In this document: positions 17,834 to 27,700 of the stretch, piece by piece
Layout: each line of letters starts with the position of its first letter
How positions within the stretch are numbered: position 1 is the stretch's first letter
Assembly: GCA_016710585.1 (NCBI GenBank)
Contig: JADJVN010000006.1
Span: forward strand, 186,001 to 250,000
Length of the DNA stretch: 64,000 nucleotides
From: Saprospiraceae bacterium
GTDB taxonomy: Bacteria; Bacteroidota; Bacteroidia; Chitinophagales; Saprospiraceae
Direction of reading: 5' to 3'
Notes under the pieces: generated by a model
The model's database searches: none
The model's input: the letters and a program-made list of their open reading frames with translations, nothing else
Told to the model about the DNA's origin: nothing
Made by a program: the position numbers and the translations under genes

Positions 17834-20800
17834 CTAATGGATAACTTCCAATTTCTTGCTTGTATAGTTGGCACCAATTTTACATTGTATAAAATACATG
17901 CCAGATTTTAGATTTTCGGTTTCTAATATAACTTCATTCTGATTTGGAACTAGCTCAAATTCGTCTAGTTTAAATCCAATTGCATTATATAAACTTATTG
18001 TAGAATTAGATTTTATTTTTTCAAAAAAAACAATTTTGGTTTTATCCATTGCCGGATTCGGATAGATGCTCCAAGAATAATTATTATCATTCAATCTAGC
18101 ACTTACCCATGAGGATTGTAATTCTTTTGTCGGTAAACTAAAAACAATCTGATAATAATAGTTCTCATTAAATTCTACATCTCTATCGATAAGTTGATTA
18201 TTCTGATTACCCACTCCTTCAAATATTTTTTCACCACTATCGTCACTGAATTTCTTTTTATATATTTTGAATGGAAAATTTTTCAAAGACTCACTTATTC
18301 TCCAGTTCAGAGTAATACTATGCTGTTCTGCTGTAGCAAATAATGCAACTTCATCTGCTGCCAATACTGCGATTCCAAATAATTCTTCATCATTTAATTT
18401 CGTACAAGCTACAGGAAGATCAAATGCTTCAACACCATCATCTCTTCTATATGGGCTTCCTTGATTGGCACTATATCCCAAACCACGCCTTGCAAATATA
18501 TTCCATATAATGCAAGAATTCTGTCCATTATACAATATACTATCTGCCTTCAATATTGCATTTCTAGCATCAACAAAACCTGGACTACACACTTGTAGTT
18601 TTAAACCTAGCATGATTAAATTAAGTGTTTTTGCATTTCCCTTGTTTGAATTACTTGTAAACAAATTCGATTCAAAACCATAAGTCTTAATTAAAGCCCA
18701 ATTTAAATCCCAAATCATGGAACACCAAACATAACCAATGCCATGTGGCATAGATATTTTCCATTGATCCTTAAGCCAACTATATTTTGCAGGATTGATA
18801 GTAGTGTCCACATTATATGGATATGGCCTTATCCCAACTTCATTGATTTGGTCACCGCTAACAAATGTCCCAATACCTCGATTATCATAGGCACGATGAG
18901 TAGGTTTTGTCGTAAGCATCAATCCAAAAAAATCGCTCCATCCTTCACCAGCTTGTTCCTGATTGGTAAGACAAGATCCTGCTCCTCCACCTGTCAGCCG
19001 CAAAGACACGCCATGACCATATTCATGAGCAATAAGTCCAGCATCCATTTCACCATTTAACAATGGAGGAAGATTATTCTCAAAAGTTGAGCTAGAAGGA
19101 AAGGTGTTTTTTATGGAATCGCAATTAGACTTTGACATCCCAATTGTAGGAATGGAAATCAGATGACCAAATGATCCTGTGGGCAGTGTGTCGGGTTCAT
19201 TCCCACTTAAATTGCAGACCACAGCAGCAGCGGCACCTTTTAATTGTGCTTGATAGACTTTAAAACTTACCTCACAATTCCCTTCATCGATAAACACGAT
19301 TTTATCTTTAATATCATTAACTATTGGATCACAGGCATCTTGGAAATTTCCCAAATTATCTTGAATTTGAATATTTTCTCCTTGTAAATATTTTGGAATA
19401 GCAGGGCCAAAATTGGCATTTGCAAATGAATAAATTTTTTGATTTGACTTAAATTTAATTTCACTGGCGGGAAGCAGAGTTGCATTTATTGTAGAACTGG
19501 TCACTAATCTGAGAACATCACAATTAGCTTTACTCATCATGACGATCGGAATTGATGATGAAGAAATATATCCTCCTATAACCACAGGTGGATTATTGTC
19601 TTGATTGCAAATCACGATGGCTATAGCTCCCGAATCTTGGGCTCTTGTTATCTTGGCGATGTAGGAACATATTCCTCGATCGATAAATACTATTTTATTT
19701 CTCACACTTGAATTATAAGAAGCACAGCCACAGCTAGGATAAGCAGATCCATCTTTTGGAAAAGCTATATCTGCACGTAAAGCTGATTTTATTTTTGGAC
19801 CTATTGCGCCAGGAACATAAGGATATTTACCCGCTATTGATGTTGGAGAATTCACTACCATTGTATCAAATGAAGGTTGCTGCCATGCATAAACTTGCAT
19901 TAAAGGAGAAATACCTTCAGGCGGTGTGCCAAAATTTGCATTATTTCTTGCATCATTTATTTCATCATAAACTTCAACTTTTACTGGATCACCTCCTGTG
20001 CCTCCTTTACCAAAATTTGAATATTGGAAATTTGATTCTTGCTCTGCAAATCCATAATTATAAAGAAGGTCGTGCACGGTATTCGTCCAATAAAAAGCAT
20101 TGGTAATGGCAGCGTCTCTATTGGTCATAATCGCTGAATCTTTCGAATATGGAAATGTAAAATCTAATTGAAGACCACCATCAACATATGAGCTATCTCC
20201 AGGCAATGGCGCATTATTTCCATCCATATCCTCATAGACATCGGCATTATTTCCTTTTGTTATTTGATACATCAACAGTCCATCATGGTGCCATCCTAAA
20301 GGGCTTGCATTTGTATTTTTCAACCATGGTGCTATGACTATTTTTCTAGTATTATGATTTGGACTTTCATCAGGCAGCTCGAATACTTCATAGCTGTTTG
20401 AAGCACTTGAAGTAAATTTAGTCGCATAGCTAAAAAAACTTTCATTCTTTACTTTTGGTAAAGGCATTTCACACTCCAAAATCTTATTATCCTCTAGCAA
20501 TATACTTTGATCCAAAATACTCAAATAAACTGTCAAATTATCCTTAGAGGAGATATGAGAAATATGATACGCTGGAATTAAATCATCATTAATATTGCAA
20601 TATACTTCTTCAATAAGGATAGTCTCATTGGGATCGTTGATATTTATAAAGCGCGCAACATACTCAGCAGATCGGTTAGTGTTCATTTTCCGAAAAGAAT
20701 TTGAATATATTTTAAATGAAGCATCACGAGTAGTGCGAAAATTAAGATACCATTCTAAAGCAAACTCATGATTAGATTGTGGGAAGGTCAGATGCTTATC

Positions 20801-21100
20801 TTCATTCAGGTTCTCTCTTATATTCTTTTGGATAAGCTGGTCACTTTCAATATTACAATGCACTGAACTGATTATTGGCAGAAGTTTTCGCCCATTTAGT
20901 TTTTGCGTAAAGTAAATATGACGAATGGGCAATTTGCTATCTGTATATGAATTTATAATTTCGATCTCTTGTGATTTAGCCTTCAATCCACTTTTACTCA
21001 AATACTCAAAATCGCCAATAGACTGGGCGTTTAAAGTTTGAATAGATGCATAAGAGATAAGCCATACAGCCAATAATAAATATTTAAAGCTCATTGCCAT
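17834..21100 (-). CDS. M36 (fungalysin-type) secreted metallopeptidase with two PA domains and T9SS sorting domain
   Basis: About 1,088 aa: signal peptide, fungalysin propeptide region, then the M36 catalytic domain with HEYGH (H692, E693, H696) and the downstream glutamate helix 'EQAGEGWSDFFGL'. Two protease-associated (PA) domains sit before the HExxH ('KIVFIDRGICSYIAKI...' and 'KIVFIDEGNCEVSFKV...'). A fibronectin-III-like region and a type A sorting domain ('SIYPNPAMDKTKIVFFE') close the protein. The ATG at 21098-21100 lies only 6 nt after a TATCTTTG element; the ATG at 21092-21094 is an alternative. It is probably an extracellular protease for protein feeding. Confidence 0.9.
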   Translation of the reverse strand: MAMSFKYLLLAVWLISYASIQTLNAQSIGDFEYLSKSGLKAKSQEIEIINSYTDSKLPIRHIYFTQKLNGRKLLPIISSVHCNIESDQLIQKNIRENLNEDKHLTFPQSNHEFALEWYLNFRTTRDASFKIYSNSFRKMNTNRSAEYVARFININDPNETILIEEVYCNINDDLIPAYHISHISSKDNLTVYLSILDQSILLEDNKILECEMPLPKVKNESFFSYATKFTSSASNSYEVFELPDESPNHNTRKIVIAPWLKNTNASPLGWHHDGLLMYQITKGNNADVYEDMDGNNAPLPGDSSYVDGGLQLDFTFPYSKDSAIMTNRDAAITNAFYWTNTVHDLLYNYGFAEQESNFQYSNFGKGGTGGDPVKVEVYDEINDARNNANFGTPPEGISPLMQVYAWQQPSFDTMVVNSPTSIAGKYPYVPGAIGPKIKSALRADIAFPKDGSAYPSCGCASYNSSVRNKIVFIDRGICSYIAKITRAQDSGAIAIVICNQDNNPPVVIGGYISSSSIPIVMMSKANCDVLRLVTSSTINATLLPASEIKFKSNQKIYSFANANFGPAIPKYLQGENIQIQDNLGNFQDACDPIVNDIKDKIVFIDEGNCEVSFKVYQAQLKGAAAAVVCNLSGNEPDTLPTGSFGHLISIPTIGMSKSNCDSIKNTFPSSSTFENNLPPLLNGEMDAGLIAHEYGHGVSLRLTGGGAGSCLTNQEQAGEGWSDFFGLMLTTKPTHRAYDNRGIGTFVSGDQINEVGIRPYPYNVDTTINPAKYSWLKDQWKISMPHGIGYVWCSMIWDLNWALIKTYGFESNLFTSNSNKGNAKTLNLIMLGLKLQVCSPGFVDARNAILKADSILYNGQNSCIIWNIFARRGLGYSANQGSPYRRDDGVEAFDLPVACTKLNDEELFGIAVLAADEVALFATAEQHSITLNWRISESLKNFPFKIYKKKFSDDSGEKIFEGVGNQNNQLIDRDVEFNENYYYQIVFSLPTKELQSSWVSARLNDNNYSWSIYPNPAMDKTKIVFFEKIKSNSTISLYNAIGFKLDEFELVPNQNEVILETENLKSGMYFIQCKIGANYTSKKLEVIH

Positions 21101-21106
21101 AGAATA

Positions 21107-21114
21107 CAAAGATA
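21107..21114 (-). promoter_or_regulatory. -7 element (TATCTTTG) almost touching the M36 start codon
   Basis: Exact TAnnTTTG match; only 6 nt separate it from the ATG at 21100, so the transcript should have almost no leader. Confidence 0.55.
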
Positions 21115-21274
21115 CTAATAAATTGAATTAATAAATAAAAATGAACATATTATATATTTATATAATTCATATATGATTACATAACAATTATTTATACATA
21201 AACTTTTATACACATGTTTTGAAAATTAAAAGCTTCAATGCGGAATTATTCTGAATATTTTAAAATCAAAGCAA

Positions 21275-21292
21275 AAGTCTTTATCAAGACTT
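21275..21292 (-). terminator. Possible hairpin at the end of the acyltransferase gene
   Basis: AAGTCTT-TATC-AAGACTT is a 7-bp inverted repeat overlapping the stop codon. On the minus strand the 3' arm runs into TTTTGCTTTGATTTT, so termination would be weak. Confidence 0.35.
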
Positions 21293-22417
21293 CGCAAATA
21301 AGATCTGATAAGCATCCTTGAAAAGTAGGCAAGAAAACAATGAAAACTGCAAGAAAACCAAACCAAGAAAAGCAATCTTCAAAGAAAAAAACTGAATCAA
21401 TACTATCAATAAAATGATACTAATCAACCAATGTGACACCATACTTACAGCTAATCTAGTCGGAGGCTGAAACTCAATACTTTTTAATTTTCTTGACCAA
21501 TTCTTTATGAGAAAGAGGCTCGGATAATAGATGATTCCAGCTGGAATCATGAGTAAAAATGCCAAGACTAATAATGTTAAGCTCCAAGCTTTACTCATCA
21601 AAAGATTATTCTTTGGCGTTCGTCTCTCTAGACTTGTATAATCTTTTATATTATTTAACGCTCCCTTTAGTCTGCTAGGTATGTTTGATTCTGTACTTCC
21701 CATATTTAGCACCTCGGAAGTATTTGTGTATTTATCAGTGAGATAATGATCTATTCTTTCTCGTTGAATATCCTCAGGATAATTCAGTACAATTTCATCC
21801 ATTTTCTTATAGAGATATTCTGTATAGTCAGATAAAATATCTTTGGAGTCAGGATTAGAATTTAAAAATTGTCTAGTAGATATGGCTTCACCAAATTGCA
21901 AAGACACTTTTGAGCGTGTCTCTAAAGCATTAAAATAATGCACAGCACAGGGCATAACAAAGACATCTTCTATTTTTTTCTCATCCATAGTCCCTGTCGC
22001 TAATCTTGCTGCACCTTTTTGAAATGGACGCAACCAAGGGACAAAAACCGTACTACCTTCAGGAAAAAGCAGTATACATTTGTTCTCAGCTAATATGTCA
22101 AATGAAGCTGAAAATGAACTTTTATTATTTCGCAATTTTTCAAAGCCATCTTTAAAACGGTATATTGGAATTTGATTGGTCTCTCTCAAAATTGGAGCCA
22201 ACCACTTTTTTTCAAACATATCTCCCCTAACTAAGAAGTGCAATGTCCTGTGTTGAAACACTGCTACAAGACATGCTTCCATGAATGAGTTGGGATGATT
22301 GCAAATAAAAATCAATGGCACATCTTTGGGGACATTACTTGCCCCTTCAATATATATTTTCTTATAATACATATTGAAATATATCTTCATTAATAGCTTA
22401 AATATTGGATATAACAT
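21284..22417 (-). CDS. PlsC-type glycerol-phosphate/lyso-lipid acyltransferase, membrane-bound
   Basis: 377 aa. The acyltransferase block I is 'IFICNHPNSFMEA'; this subfamily usually has Asp where Glu is seen here. The substrate block 'LFPEGSTVFVPWLRPFQKGAARLA' is intact. A C-terminal hydrophobic region has about three helices (residues ~285-310 and two near the end). The length fits the larger, Gat-like acyltransferases rather than short PlsC. It would acylate glycerol-3-phosphate, a lysophospholipid or a related lipid at the inner membrane. A TATATTTG element at 22442-22449 precedes the ATG. Convergence with no partner gene leaves the specific lipid unknown. Confidence 0.8.
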   Translation of the reverse strand: MLYPIFKLLMKIYFNMYYKKIYIEGASNVPKDVPLIFICNHPNSFMEACLVAVFQHRTLHFLVRGDMFEKKWLAPILRETNQIPIYRFKDGFEKLRNNKSSFSASFDILAENKCILLFPEGSTVFVPWLRPFQKGAARLATGTMDEKKIEDVFVMPCAVHYFNALETRSKVSLQFGEAISTRQFLNSNPDSKDILSDYTEYLYKKMDEIVLNYPEDIQRERIDHYLTDKYTNTSEVLNMGSTESNIPSRLKGALNNIKDYTSLERRTPKNNLLMSKAWSLTLLVLAFLLMIPAGIIYYPSLFLIKNWSRKLKSIEFQPPTRLAVSMVSHWLISIILLIVLIQFFSLKIAFLGLVFLQFSLFSCLLFKDAYQILFAKS

Positions 22418-22441
22418 AGATTAAACATCAGATTTATATGG

Positions 22442-22449
22442 CAAATATA
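22442..22449 (-). promoter_or_regulatory. -7 element (TATATTTG) for the acyltransferase
   Basis: Exact consensus match, 24 nt upstream of the ATG at 22417. Confidence 0.5.
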
Positions 22450-22554
22450 GAACTTTTATTAAAGTCAAACAAGAATCCTTCTATATATACAGCTGCATGT
22501 TTCCCCCAGAACTAAACACGATAAAAAAGAAATTCACCTTTCTTTACAAATGAT

Positions 22555-22562
22555 TAGTTTTG
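22555..22562 (+). promoter_or_regulatory. -7 element (TAGTTTTG) for miaA
   Basis: Exact TAnnTTTG match 17 nt before the TTG start at 22580. It supports the unusual start codon. Confidence 0.5.
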
Positions 22563-22579
22563 CCTAAAATTTAAAATCA

Positions 22580-23479
22580 TTGTCTCATCATATTTGGCTA
22601 ATAGTTGGGCCTACTGCTTCAGGCAAAACCGCATTGTCACTAGAGATGGCGAAAAAATTGAATTGCCCTATTCTATCTGCAGATAGTAGACAAATTTATA
22701 TTGAGATGAATATTGGTACTGCAAAACCAACTTCCGAAATCTTAAAAAAACAAAAACATTATTTTATCAATCACATTTCGATAAAAGAAAAATATGATGT
22801 CAATACCTATGAAACTGAATCAAAGCATTTATTAGAAAAACTATTCGAAACCAATACACATGTTGTTATAGTAGGTGGAACAGGGCTGTATATTAAAGCA
22901 TTAACTGAAGGACTAGATCCACTCCCTGATTCTCAAATTCATGTCCGCAAATTCTATGAAAATTTATTGAAAGAAAAAGGGATTGAATCGATTCAGCATT
23001 TACTATTTGAAAAAGACAAAGCATATTATAATAAAATTGATATTCACAATCCAAGAAGAATATTAAGAGCTTTAGAAGTTATCGAAATCACAGGTATGCC
23101 TATTTCAGAGCAACTCACTGGGATTCAAAAAAAATTGCCTTACCATATTCATGAATATTATCTATGTCCAGACAGACATATTTTATATAAAAATATTAAT
23201 GACCGAGTAGATGAAATGATTCAATTAGGGTTAGAAGATGAAGTCAAAAACCTATTACCCTTTAAAGAATTTCAAGCACTTCAAACTGTGGGTTATCAAG
23301 AATTTTTCCAATACTTTGAAGCAAACCTATCTAAGATGGAAGCCATAGAAAAGATCAAACAGCATAGCCGCAACTATGCAAAAAGGCAAATAACTTGGTT
23401 TAATAAATTTAGTCATGGCAGTCAATTCAAGTCAGTCGAAGATGCCTTATTCCATTTTAATCAAGAGCTACTCTCTTAG
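22580..23479 (+). CDS. miaA: tRNA dimethylallyltransferase
   Basis: Transfers a dimethylallyl group to A37 of tRNAs that read UNN codons. A P-loop GPTASGKT lies at residues 10-17, followed by 'ILSADSRQIYIEMNIGTAKPT' (DSRQ-Y motif), 'VGGTGLYIKAL' and 'TVGYQEF..YF', with the C-terminal 'RNYAKRQITWF' block. At 299 aa it is complete for the family. No ATG is available: the frame is closed by TAA 15 nt upstream of the TTG at 22580, so TTG is the likely start. The 3' end overlaps the convergent DUF6438 gene by 12 nt. Confidence 0.95.
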   Translation: MSHHIWLIVGPTASGKTALSLEMAKKLNCPILSADSRQIYIEMNIGTAKPTSEILKKQKHYFINHISIKEKYDVNTYETESKHLLEKLFETNTHVVIVGGTGLYIKALTEGLDPLPDSQIHVRKFYENLLKEKGIESIQHLLFEKDKAYYNKIDIHNPRRILRALEVIEITGMPISEQLTGIQKKLPYHIHEYYLCPDRHILYKNINDRVDEMIQLGLEDEVKNLLPFKEFQALQTVGYQEFFQYFEANLSKMEAIEKIKQHSRNYAKRQITWFNKFSHGSQFKSVEDALFHFNQELLS

Positions 23480-24205
23480 CTCTAATTTTCTATTAAATTT
23501 CACTGAATAAACCCCTGGATAACGACTTAAGAAAACCAAAATCTCATATTTATCCACTTTACTAGAATCATAAGTCATCTCCCAAAAATTCATGAATTGG
23601 GAGATTCGTCTTGTATGTTTTAAACCATAAGGTTCAAATGCCTTTTCGAGCGATTCAATAGTTTTACTTGTATCTATATTAACCTGTAACAATTCGTACA
23701 TCATATTTGGATCTATGATATCATCTTTTTTCAAAACCATTGTCCATTGCTCAGATTTTGCTAACTGTGAAAGTTCTTGAATTAATGATTCCACTTCAGG
23801 GCTCGCCTCAGTATTTGATCTCACGAATTTATTCTTCAATGAATCTTTAAAAAATAAATTTAAATGTGCTACGGGCAAATCCGGGATATTCATCATATAA
23901 CTCTTATTCACTTTAGTCCAATCAGTATTGGAATGCAATGATTTTAGGCGACTTAATGTAGCGGCATCAATCGTTGTATAATAAATTCCTCTTTTAACGC
24001 TTAAATTGTCCTTTGCATCTAAAATAGCAAGTCCAGAATTATAAATATCTATTGCAAATGTTGCACATCTTCCAAAACAAGGAGTCTTGTTTAGACTTAA
24101 AATTTTAAATTCTGCTTCTTGTTCTTGCTTTGGCTCTAACAACTTTGAGCTTGGTTTGCATTGTATCAATAATATCGATATAAAAACAAAAAAAATCCAC
24201 TTCAT
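23468..24205 (-). CDS. DUF6438 domain lipoprotein
   Basis: 245 aa with lipoprotein signal MKWIFFVFISILLIQC (lipobox ending at Cys16). The DUF6438 signature 'LNKTPCFGRCATFAIDIYNSGLAIL' (P-C-F-G-x-C) comes next. The remaining ~120 residues are an unassigned alpha/beta tail. The family is widespread in Bacteroidota envelopes and of unknown function. It is the third gene of an operon after the coiled-coil OmpA-like lipoprotein and the M43 protease (24-nt gap), and overlaps miaA tail to tail. Confidence 0.72.
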   Translation of the reverse strand: MKWIFFVFISILLIQCKPSSKLLEPKQEQEAEFKILSLNKTPCFGRCATFAIDIYNSGLAILDAKDNLSVKRGIYYTTIDAATLSRLKSLHSNTDWTKVNKSYMMNIPDLPVAHLNLFFKDSLKNKFVRSNTEASPEVESLIQELSQLAKSEQWTMVLKKDDIIDPNMMYELLQVNIDTSKTIESLEKAFEPYGLKHTRRISQFMNFWEMTYDSSKVDKYEILVFLSRYPGVYSVKFNRKLELRE

Positions 24206-24229
24206 TATATCTTGTGTTTTAAAATTTTA

Positions 24230-25402
24230 TCAATAATTGGTTAAGGCGATTTTAAATATTTTTCTTTCAGACTTCCATCGCACTTCTAAAAAATAAATAC
24301 CTGCTGTAAAATTATGTAATTCATTTGCTACGAATTTAAATACATGTCCTTCATTTGCCCCTTCCCAAACAAGTTGACCTTGCATATTAAATAAACTCAT
24401 ATTAGCAAACCATTCTCTATCAAACTTATCAGCTATTATCCAATAATTATTTTCAGCTTTGATGATGAGTTGATCTAAATAACTGGCATCCGTCTTATCA
24501 CAACTATAAAACAAAAAATAAGGTCGATAGACCCCAATTTGATTTTGCATTCTTGAGACTTGTCCTTTTGTAAAAAGGGCCATACAATCATCATCAACCA
24601 AGCTCATATAATTCATAAACATCGAACTCCGTTCGCAACTAATTTGAGGATAACTGGGACAATCAAAATAATTGACTGATTGTAATGGCGTATCATCTAC
24701 CATGTCATCCTTGGTGCAATCTCCTTCAGTCTTGGATTCAGTGAGATGATGCAATCCCAAATAATGCCCCACTTCATGAACGATAGTATATCCTCTATGG
24801 TATGGAAAATTTTTGTGGTTAATTCCTACGAATCGAGGATCCACTATTATACCATCATTCGTATCAGTAGCTAGTTCTGGAAATACTGCCTCCGCAAAGG
24901 GACAATCATCACGTTGACCTACAAAAATATTTAAATATTGTTGAGGATCCCAAATTTTTGACCCGCCAAGTTTTTCATCCATAATGTACTGACGAGTACC
25001 TTGCTTTTTGCAAGCTATATTACTAATATTTGTCTTTTTTCTGACTATTCCTGTTGTGGAATTACCCAAAGGATCATAGCTGGCTAAACAAAAATGAATT
25101 TTGGGATTTTCAGCTAAATAGCGAAACTCCTCTGGAATTGATTCATCCAACTTCAACTGGACAGGATCGAATATTGAATTTAAAACTTCAATTTGGGACA
25201 ATATTCTATTATCTGAAATATTTTGATCTTCATCATTATATACGATATGAAAAACAATAGGAATAGAAATAGACCCATGTCTTAAATTTGGTGTGTTGCT
25301 GTAAATCTTAGATTCAACTGTAGAACTCACTGTTGTACATCGTTGAGCAAAGTTGTTTTGGGAAAGTAAAAACAACAAGCCAACAAATAATTCATATTTC
25401 AT
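24230..25402 (-). CDS. M43 (pappalysin/cytophagalysin-type) secreted zinc protease with T9SS-type C-terminus
   Basis: 390 aa: signal peptide MKYELFVGLLFLLSQNNFAQ, short propeptide, then the metzincin site HEVGHYLGLHH (H209, E210, H213, H219) with 'MNYMS' Met-turn. The C-terminal ~80 residues resemble a type A sorting domain ('NMSLFNMQGQLVWEG...TAGIYFLEVRW..ERKIFKIAL') without a clear PNP motif. The ATG at 25400-25402 is separated by one nucleotide from the stop of the upstream coiled-coil gene, so the two are coupled; an in-frame TTG 12 nt earlier would overlap that gene. Extracellular proteolysis is likely. Its link to the OmpA-like lipoprotein is unexplored. Confidence 0.85.
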   Translation of the reverse strand: MKYELFVGLLFLLSQNNFAQRCTTVSSTVESKIYSNTPNLRHGSISIPIVFHIVYNDEDQNISDNRILSQIEVLNSIFDPVQLKLDESIPEEFRYLAENPKIHFCLASYDPLGNSTTGIVRKKTNISNIACKKQGTRQYIMDEKLGGSKIWDPQQYLNIFVGQRDDCPFAEAVFPELATDTNDGIIVDPRFVGINHKNFPYHRGYTIVHEVGHYLGLHHLTESKTEGDCTKDDMVDDTPLQSVNYFDCPSYPQISCERSSMFMNYMSLVDDDCMALFTKGQVSRMQNQIGVYRPYFLFYSCDKTDASYLDQLIIKAENNYWIIADKFDREWFANMSLFNMQGQLVWEGANEGHVFKFVANELHNFTAGIYFLEVRWKSERKIFKIALTNY

Positions 25403-25403
25403 A

Positions 25404-27683
25404 CTATTCTGCAAGAATCATAATTTCTACACCCGCAGGGAGACTTTTAGAGTTATCAAAATTAGAATATGGTCTGGCTCCTACTGTAACTTTTTCTGCG
25501 CCAATCCCGGATGCTGTAAGCAATCTCAATATTGTATTTGCTCTTCGAAATGAGCCATCCATAGTCTTGGTTGCATTGCTATCATAAGATCCAAATCCTG
25601 TTATATGAACACTCAAATCTCTGTATGGTTTTAATGAATTGGCAAGACTTGTGACCAATGTAGATCCTTGCTCTTTCAATGCTACTGTCTCCCCTTCAAA
25701 TAAAAATGATTGAGGAATTAAAACATGGATTTTTCCATTCTCTAATTTATAAAAAACACCAGCACGTGGAAATTCATTACTCAAACCTGTTATTTTATTT
25801 ACTATAGCTGAAGGAACTGATTTGCTTGAAATTTTTTGTCCAGTTGAACTTGCATTAGCTTTAGTGAGTTCTGCAATTTTATCATTTAATCTCTGAATCT
25901 CAACATCACTATTATGCTTATTATCTTGACTTGAACTTTGATTAAATTTACTCACGTCTGATCTCAGTTTACTCACTTCAAATTCTGAAATACTGAGTTT
26001 ACTATTTGCATTGGACAAGGCGATGGACTCTAATTCAAGTTTTGACTGTAATCCTGAACTTGCAAACTGTAAAGAATCAATTTTTTTATTCTGTAGTTGA
26101 ACTGTAGATTGATAACTGGACAATTTTCCTTCTAAATCAGATATTTGCACTTTTAATGAATTCAACTGATCCTCATTAACTTGTTTTGATGACTCATTAG
26201 TCTTTTTACTCGTTTGTAGAACTTTAATATCGTTTTGAGATTGAGCTAACAAATTATTTAATTGATCTATGTCTTTTGACTTCAAATCATTGGTCCGACG
26301 CAGCTCTGAAATTAAAGCAGAATTTTCATCGAGCTGCTTTTGCAAATTTTGCACTTTCTTGGAGCGATCTTCACTCCCCATATTTTTTTCTTCCAACTCC
26401 TTTATTTGCTTATCTTTTGAACTTATCTGCGTTTGAAGGTTATTGATATTGATTTCACTTTGTTCTAATCTCGATTGATAGCTTGCTATTGAAGAATTAA
26501 TTTCTTTACTACTAGAAGCTAATTTCAAGGCTTTATCTAATTCTTCATTCTTTTGAGCTAAAGTAGCTTGCAATACTTGTAATTCTCCTTTGGTCTTTTC
26601 TTCTCGAAGTTTTAATTGTTCTAGGTTTTGACTTGTCAATTTTGATTCATTCTCTTTAGCTGCCAACTGGGATTCCAAATCCTTTATTCTATCTTTTAAT
26701 TTGGCTGACCCTTTTTTATCGTTTGTAGCTTGCTTCGATTCCTCCAGTTGTAATTGAAGTGATTCGATCATTGCTTTTTGACTCTTTATCTCTTCAGCCA
26801 TTTTCTCTTTATCATGATTAGCCGTCGTGATACTTGATTTTTGTTCATTGATAATGGACTCCTTTTGATTGGTCAGCACTGATAAATTATTGATCTGATT
26901 CTCCAACTCCAATACTTTAGTTGATTTCTCATCCAAAGATTTTTTTAATTCCAAAACCTCAGCTGATCCCTTTTTGTCTTTAGATTTAGCATTCAAATTT
27001 TGCAAATCTTTAAGTACATTATTCAACTGTTCATCTTTAAAAACTAGAGTTTTATTTAGTGATTCTATCTGTTTATTTTTCTCGCCCAAATCTTGTTTTA
27101 AAGTAGTTAATTCTTCACTTGAATTATTCTCTTTTGTCGCAGAGATTTTCATTTCTAGCTCTTGAATTTTATTTTTCTGTCCGTCTAGTGTCAAATTCAA
27201 ATTTGAAATTTCTGAATTTAAATTTGATATCTTCTGTTCATACTCTTTTATATTAATCTTGTTGCTTGAACCCTTAGTTTGAGAATTAGCTTGAAATATC
27301 GACAAGTCATTTTTTAAATTATTATTCTCAATGTCTTTTCTATTTAACTCAGATTGAAGTTCGTTTAACTTCCACTTCAAAGAGTCAATCTGTGGAGCAT
27401 CATTGTTAAATCTAATAGAACTCATCTGAAAATTTGGTTCTTTCCCTTCATATTTCATATAGAATTGGGTCAACACCTCTTCAGTTTTTCGCAATTGACT
27501 TTTGGTAGTTGCCAATTCTGAAGCAAGCTCATCAACTTTAGAAATCCTTTCAGAGATCTGTTTCATTTCACTGCGCAACTGTTCAGCCTCTTGTTTTTGA
27601 TCTGCATATTTCTTTGATGAAACGCATGATGTAATGAGCATCAAAACTAGAATCCAAGGATATGTATTCAATATATTTTTCAT
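25404..27683 (-). CDS. OmpA-like lipoprotein with very long coiled coil
   Basis: 759 aa. A lipoprotein signal (MKNILNTYPWILVLMLITSC) precedes about 530 residues of heptad-rich coiled coil dominated by Lys, Glu, Gln, Ser and Leu (roughly residues 25-590). The C-terminal ~140 residues have OmpA/MotB peptidoglycan-binding character ('LFEGETVALKEQGSTLVTSLANSLKPY...FRRANTILRLLTASGI'). The usual 'D-x10-R' pair is only partly kept. It probably anchors in the outer membrane and spans toward the peptidoglycan. A TATTTTTG element lies 17 nt upstream, making it the first gene of an operon with the M43 protease and DUF6438. Confidence 0.8.
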   Translation of the reverse strand: MKNILNTYPWILVLMLITSCVSSKKYADQKQEAEQLRSEMKQISERISKVDELASELATTKSQLRKTEEVLTQFYMKYEGKEPNFQMSSIRFNNDAPQIDSLKWKLNELQSELNRKDIENNNLKNDLSIFQANSQTKGSSNKINIKEYEQKISNLNSEISNLNLTLDGQKNKIQELEMKISATKENNSSEELTTLKQDLGEKNKQIESLNKTLVFKDEQLNNVLKDLQNLNAKSKDKKGSAEVLELKKSLDEKSTKVLELENQINNLSVLTNQKESIINEQKSSITTANHDKEKMAEEIKSQKAMIESLQLQLEESKQATNDKKGSAKLKDRIKDLESQLAAKENESKLTSQNLEQLKLREEKTKGELQVLQATLAQKNEELDKALKLASSSKEINSSIASYQSRLEQSEININNLQTQISSKDKQIKELEEKNMGSEDRSKKVQNLQKQLDENSALISELRRTNDLKSKDIDQLNNLLAQSQNDIKVLQTSKKTNESSKQVNEDQLNSLKVQISDLEGKLSSYQSTVQLQNKKIDSLQFASSGLQSKLELESIALSNANSKLSISEFEVSKLRSDVSKFNQSSSQDNKHNSDVEIQRLNDKIAELTKANASSTGQKISSKSVPSAIVNKITGLSNEFPRAGVFYKLENGKIHVLIPQSFLFEGETVALKEQGSTLVTSLANSLKPYRDLSVHITGFGSYDSNATKTMDGSFRRANTILRLLTASGIGAEKVTVGARPYSNFDNSKSLPAGVEIMILAE

Positions 27684-27700
27684 TAACTAAGCTAAAGCTG

